Source: Pseudomonadota bacterium (GTDB lineage Bacteria; Pseudomonadota; Gammaproteobacteria; UBA5335). Taken from it: DNA of 8,392 nucleotides. A program made the position numbers and the translations under genes. Below, one piece after another: positions 5,946 to 8,392 of this stretch. The stretch spans positions 1 through 8,392 of the forward strand of contig JAJXTQ010000066.1 in assembly GCA_021783685.1 (NCBI GenBank), written 5' to 3'. Within the stretch, counting starts at the first letter, position 1. Every line of letters begins with the position of its first letter. Below the pieces are notes generated by a model that made no database searches, was not told where the DNA came from, and saw only the letters and a list, made by a program, of their open reading frames with translations.

Positions 5946-7343
5946 ATGAGCGAGCGACGCCAACCGGCAGGGTCGAGCCAATCGGGCGATCTCGCCGCCA
6001 TGCGCGTGCCGCCGCATTCCCGGGAGGCTGAGCAGTCGCTGCTGGGCGGCCTCATGCTCGATGAGGCGAGTTGGGAAGTCGTCGCCGACCAGGTCACGGA
6101 GGACGATTTCTATTTCTCCGCGCACCGGCTGATCTTCCGGGCGTTGGCGCATCTTGCCGAAGCAGCGCAACCACGGGATGTCGTCACGGTGTCCGAGTGG
6201 CTGCAGCGCGACGCCGCCCTCGATGGCGTCGGCGGCCTGGCCTATCTAGGGACGTTGGCGCGCGATACCCCCAGCGCGGCCAATGTCGGCGCCTACGCGG
6301 CGATCGTGCGGGGCCGCAGCGTGCTGCGCCAGTTGATCCGCGTCGGTACCGACATCGCGCAAAGCGGCTACGAGCCGCAGGGCCGTGAAGTGCCCGAACT
6401 CATCGACGCGGCCGAGCGGCAAGTCTTCCAGATTGCCGAAGCGGGTCTCCGGCACAAGCAGGGCTTCGTTCCCATCCGGCGGCTGCTGGCCGAGACCCTG
6501 GACAAGATCGACACGCTGTTCCAGTCCGACAATCCGATCACCGGCCTGTCCACCGGCCTCGTCGACTTCGATGAAAAGACCGCCGGCCTGCAGGCGGGAG
6601 ACCTGGTGGTCATCGCCGGTCGGCCATCGATGGGCAAGACCAGCTTTGCCATGAATCTGGCGGAACACGCCGCGATCCGCGACAAGGTGCCGACGGCGAT
6701 CTTCAGCATGGAAATGCCCGGTCAGCAACTGGCCATGCGCATGATCTCCTCGCTGGGCCGCATCGACCAGAGCCGGGTGCGCACGGGCCGCCTCGCCGAT
6801 ACCGACTGGCCGCGCATCACCTCGGCGGCGACCCTGATCGCCGAGGCGCCCATGTTCATCGACGATTCGCCGGCGCTCTCGCCCACCGAGATCCGCGCCC
6901 GCGCGCGACGTCTCAAACGCGAGCACGGCCTGGGCCTGATCGTGGTGGACTATCTCCAACTGATGCAGATCCCGGGCAATCAGGAAACCCGGGCCTCTGA
7001 AATCGCCGAGATCTCGCGCAGCCTGAAGGCGCTGGCCAAGGAACTCAGCGTCCCGGTGATCGCGCTCTCCCAGCTCAACCGCAACCTCGAACAGCGCCCC
7101 AACAAGCGCCCGGTGATGTCCGATCTGCGCGAATCGGGCGGGATCGAGCAGGACGCCGACCTCATCATCTTCATCTACCGCGACGAGGTCTATAACGCCG
7201 AAAGCCCCGACAAGGGCAGCGCCGAGATCATCATCGCCAAGCAGCGCAACGGCCCGACGGGGATGGTGCGCCTGACCTTTCTCGGCCAGTTCACGCGCTT
7301 CGAGAACTTCGCCTCCGACGACTTTGGCGGGGGATACGCGTGA
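5946..7343 (+). CDS. dnaB: Replicative DNA helicase DnaB
   Basis: Hexameric 5'-3' helicase that unwinds the chromosomal fork and recruits primase. It has 465 residues (E. coli 471). The N-terminal primase-interaction domain begins about residue 20 (RVPPHSREAEQSLLGGLML); a linker runs near 165-195; the RecA-like domain follows. Walker A is GRPSMGKT (225-232), with Lys231 and Thr232. The catalytic glutamate is Glu256 in FSMEMP. Walker B is LIVVDYLQLM (331-340), with Asp335. Then come ALSQLNRNLEQRPNKRPVMSDLRESG (373-398) and KQRNGPTGMVRLTF, containing the finger and sensor residues. There is no intein. The SD GGGAAGG (5933-5939) lies 6 nt before the ATG. The 52-nt gap after rplI has no terminator with a U-run, so dnaB may be read from the S6 operon. 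The tail DDFGGGYA is unremarkable. Confidence 0.98.
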   Translation: MSERRQPAGSSQSGDLAAMRVPPHSREAEQSLLGGLMLDEASWEVVADQVTEDDFYFSAHRLIFRALAHLAEAAQPRDVVTVSEWLQRDAALDGVGGLAYLGTLARDTPSAANVGAYAAIVRGRSVLRQLIRVGTDIAQSGYEPQGREVPELIDAAERQVFQIAEAGLRHKQGFVPIRRLLAETLDKIDTLFQSDNPITGLSTGLVDFDEKTAGLQAGDLVVIAGRPSMGKTSFAMNLAEHAAIRDKVPTAIFSMEMPGQQLAMRMISSLGRIDQSRVRTGRLADTDWPRITSAATLIAEAPMFIDDSPALSPTEIRARARRLKREHGLGLIVVDYLQLMQIPGNQETRASEIAEISRSLKALAKELSVPVIALSQLNRNLEQRPNKRPVMSDLRESGGIEQDADLIIFIYRDEVYNAESPDKGSAEIIIAKQRNGPTGMVRLTFLGQFTRFENFASDDFGGGYA

Positions 7344-8392
7344 CCGGCCTTGCGCGCGGCATTCCCCGGATTCATGTCGATCTCGCCGCCCTGAAGCACA
7401 ACCTGGCCGTGGTGCGGCGCCATACCCCCGGGGGCCGGGTGATGGCGGTGGTCAAGGCCGACGCCTACGGTCACGGTGCGCTCGTCGTGGCGCAGAGCCT
7501 GGCGGCCGAGGTCGAGGCGCTGGCCGTGGCACGGCTCGATGAAGCCCTGCGGCTGCGCGCCGGCGGAATCCGGACGCCGATTGCGGTGCTCGAAGGCATC
7601 TTCGACACCGATGGCTTGCAACTGGCAGCGCAGCTCGGTCTGGACCTGATCGTGCACGATGCCCTTCAGGTCGATCTGCTCGAGCGGACCTCCCTGCCGG
7701 GTCGCGTGCGCATCTGGCTCAAGGTCGATACCGGAATGGGGCGGCTCGGCGTGGATGTCCACGCAGCCGGCGCGCTGTGGCAACGGCTCACGGACTGCCC
7801 GGCGGTGGCGCCGCCGGTGGGCTGGATGACGCATCTGGCGCACGCCCGGCGCGGCGAGTGCCCCGAGACGGATCACCAGCTGGCGCTGTTCGCGATCGCG
7901 AGCGCAGGTTCCGGTGCGCCACGCAATATCGCCAACTCCGCAGGCATCCTCGCGTGGCCTCGGACGCACGCCGACTGGGTGCGGCCCGGCGTCATGCTCT
8001 ACGGGGTGTCGCCGTTTGCGGGCGAGGAGGGCGCCGACTGCGGCTTGCGGCCAGTGATGTCGCTCTGCTCGGAGCTCATTGCCGTCAAAGCCTTGGATGC
8101 CGGGGATGCGGTCGGCTATGGCGGCACCTGGCGCACGCCACGCGCGACGCGCCTGGGTGTGGTGGCTGCCGGCTACGGAGACGGTTATCCCCGTACGCTG
8201 CCGAGCGGCACGCCGGTATGGGTCAATGGTCGTCCCGTGCCCTTGGTGGGCCGCGTATCGATGGATCTGTTGACGGTCGATCTGGGACCGAACGCCGCAG
8301 ACGTTGTGGGCAGCCCGGTCGTGCTGTGGGGCGCGGGTGGTCCCTCCGTCGAGGCGCTGGCGGCATCGATCGGAACCATCGGTTACGAGCTG
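7340..8392 (+). CDS. alr: Alanine racemase, 3' end cut by window edge
   Basis: PLP enzyme that interconverts L- and D-alanine, supplying D-Ala for peptidoglycan. The frame is open for 351 codons to the last base, ending GTIGYEL, where the family usually has about 5-20 more residues. Lys39 in VVKADAYGHGA is the PLP-binding lysine. RIWLKVDTGMGRLGV and the NSAG motif bind the cofactor phosphate region. Tyr260 in VGYGGTW is the second catalytic base. AAGYGDGYPR and VGRVSMD are further family signatures. The start is GTG at 7340, overlapping the dnaB stop as GTGA, with SD GGGGGA (7329-7334) 5 nt upstream. That implies translational coupling to dnaB, and dnaB-alr adjacency is also seen in E. coli. 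Whether this is the biosynthetic Alr or a catabolic DadX type cannot be told from sequence alone; position beside dnaB favours Alr. Confidence 0.96.
   Translation, partial: MTGLARGIPRIHVDLAALKHNLAVVRRHTPGGRVMAVVKADAYGHGALVVAQSLAAEVEALAVARLDEALRLRAGGIRTPIAVLEGIFDTDGLQLAAQLGLDLIVHDALQVDLLERTSLPGRVRIWLKVDTGMGRLGVDVHAAGALWQRLTDCPAVAPPVGWMTHLAHARRGECPETDHQLALFAIASAGSGAPRNIANSAGILAWPRTHADWVRPGVMLYGVSPFAGEEGADCGLRPVMSLCSELIAVKALDAGDAVGYGGTWRTPRATRLGVVAAGYGDGYPRTLPSGTPVWVNGRPVPLVGRVSMDLLTVDLGPNAADVVGSPVVLWGAGGPSVEALAASIGTIGYEL

Overview
The window is ordinary core-genome DNA from a GC-rich (roughly two-thirds G+C by eye) bacterium, very probably a gammaproteobacterium. L28, L33, S6, S18, L9, MutM and the MnmG C-terminus all read like close relatives of the E. 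coli proteins; L33 is the short cysteine-free form and S6 starts MRHYEIVF. I cannot name the genus; a purple-sulfur-type or halothiobacillus-like lineage is only a guess. All genes are on the + strand, packed tightly, with the same codon style throughout. I see no transposase, integrase, tRNA, CRISPR array or phage gene.

Layout. (1) 1-2187: the 3' end of mnmG (tRNA wobble-uridine modification), overlapping by 4 bp the start of a complete peptide-binding ABC-transporter lipoprotein that has no permease or ATPase beside it. (2) 2188-2339: a spacer with a strong GC stem-loop and a weak candidate promoter. (3) 2340-3647: rpmB-rpmG-mutM (L28, L33, 8-oxoguanine glycosylase), with an intrinsic terminator only 18 nt upstream of mutM. 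(4) 3648-3783: a good sigma70 promoter and a leader that folds around the rpsF Shine-Dalgarno. (5) 3784-7343: rpsF-rpsR-(DUF2232-like membrane protein)-rplI-dnaB, i.e. S6, S18, an uncharacterised multi-pass protein, L9 and the replicative helicase. (6) 7340-8392: alr (alanine racemase), overlapping dnaB by 4 bp and cut by the window end.

The genes serve translation (ribosomal proteins, tRNA modification), genome copying and repair (DnaB, MutM), wall precursor supply (Alr) and peptide capture. The most informative non-coding element is the rpsF leader. A CTCCTT/AAGGAG stem hides the ribosome-binding site, an inner hairpin sits on top, and a bulge carries CCG. That is the described architecture of the S6:S18 autoregulatory RNA motif.

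I found no convincing new biological system. The items most worth a second look are the rpsF leader, the orphan peptide-binding lipoprotein coupled to mnmG, and the terminator placed just before mutM.
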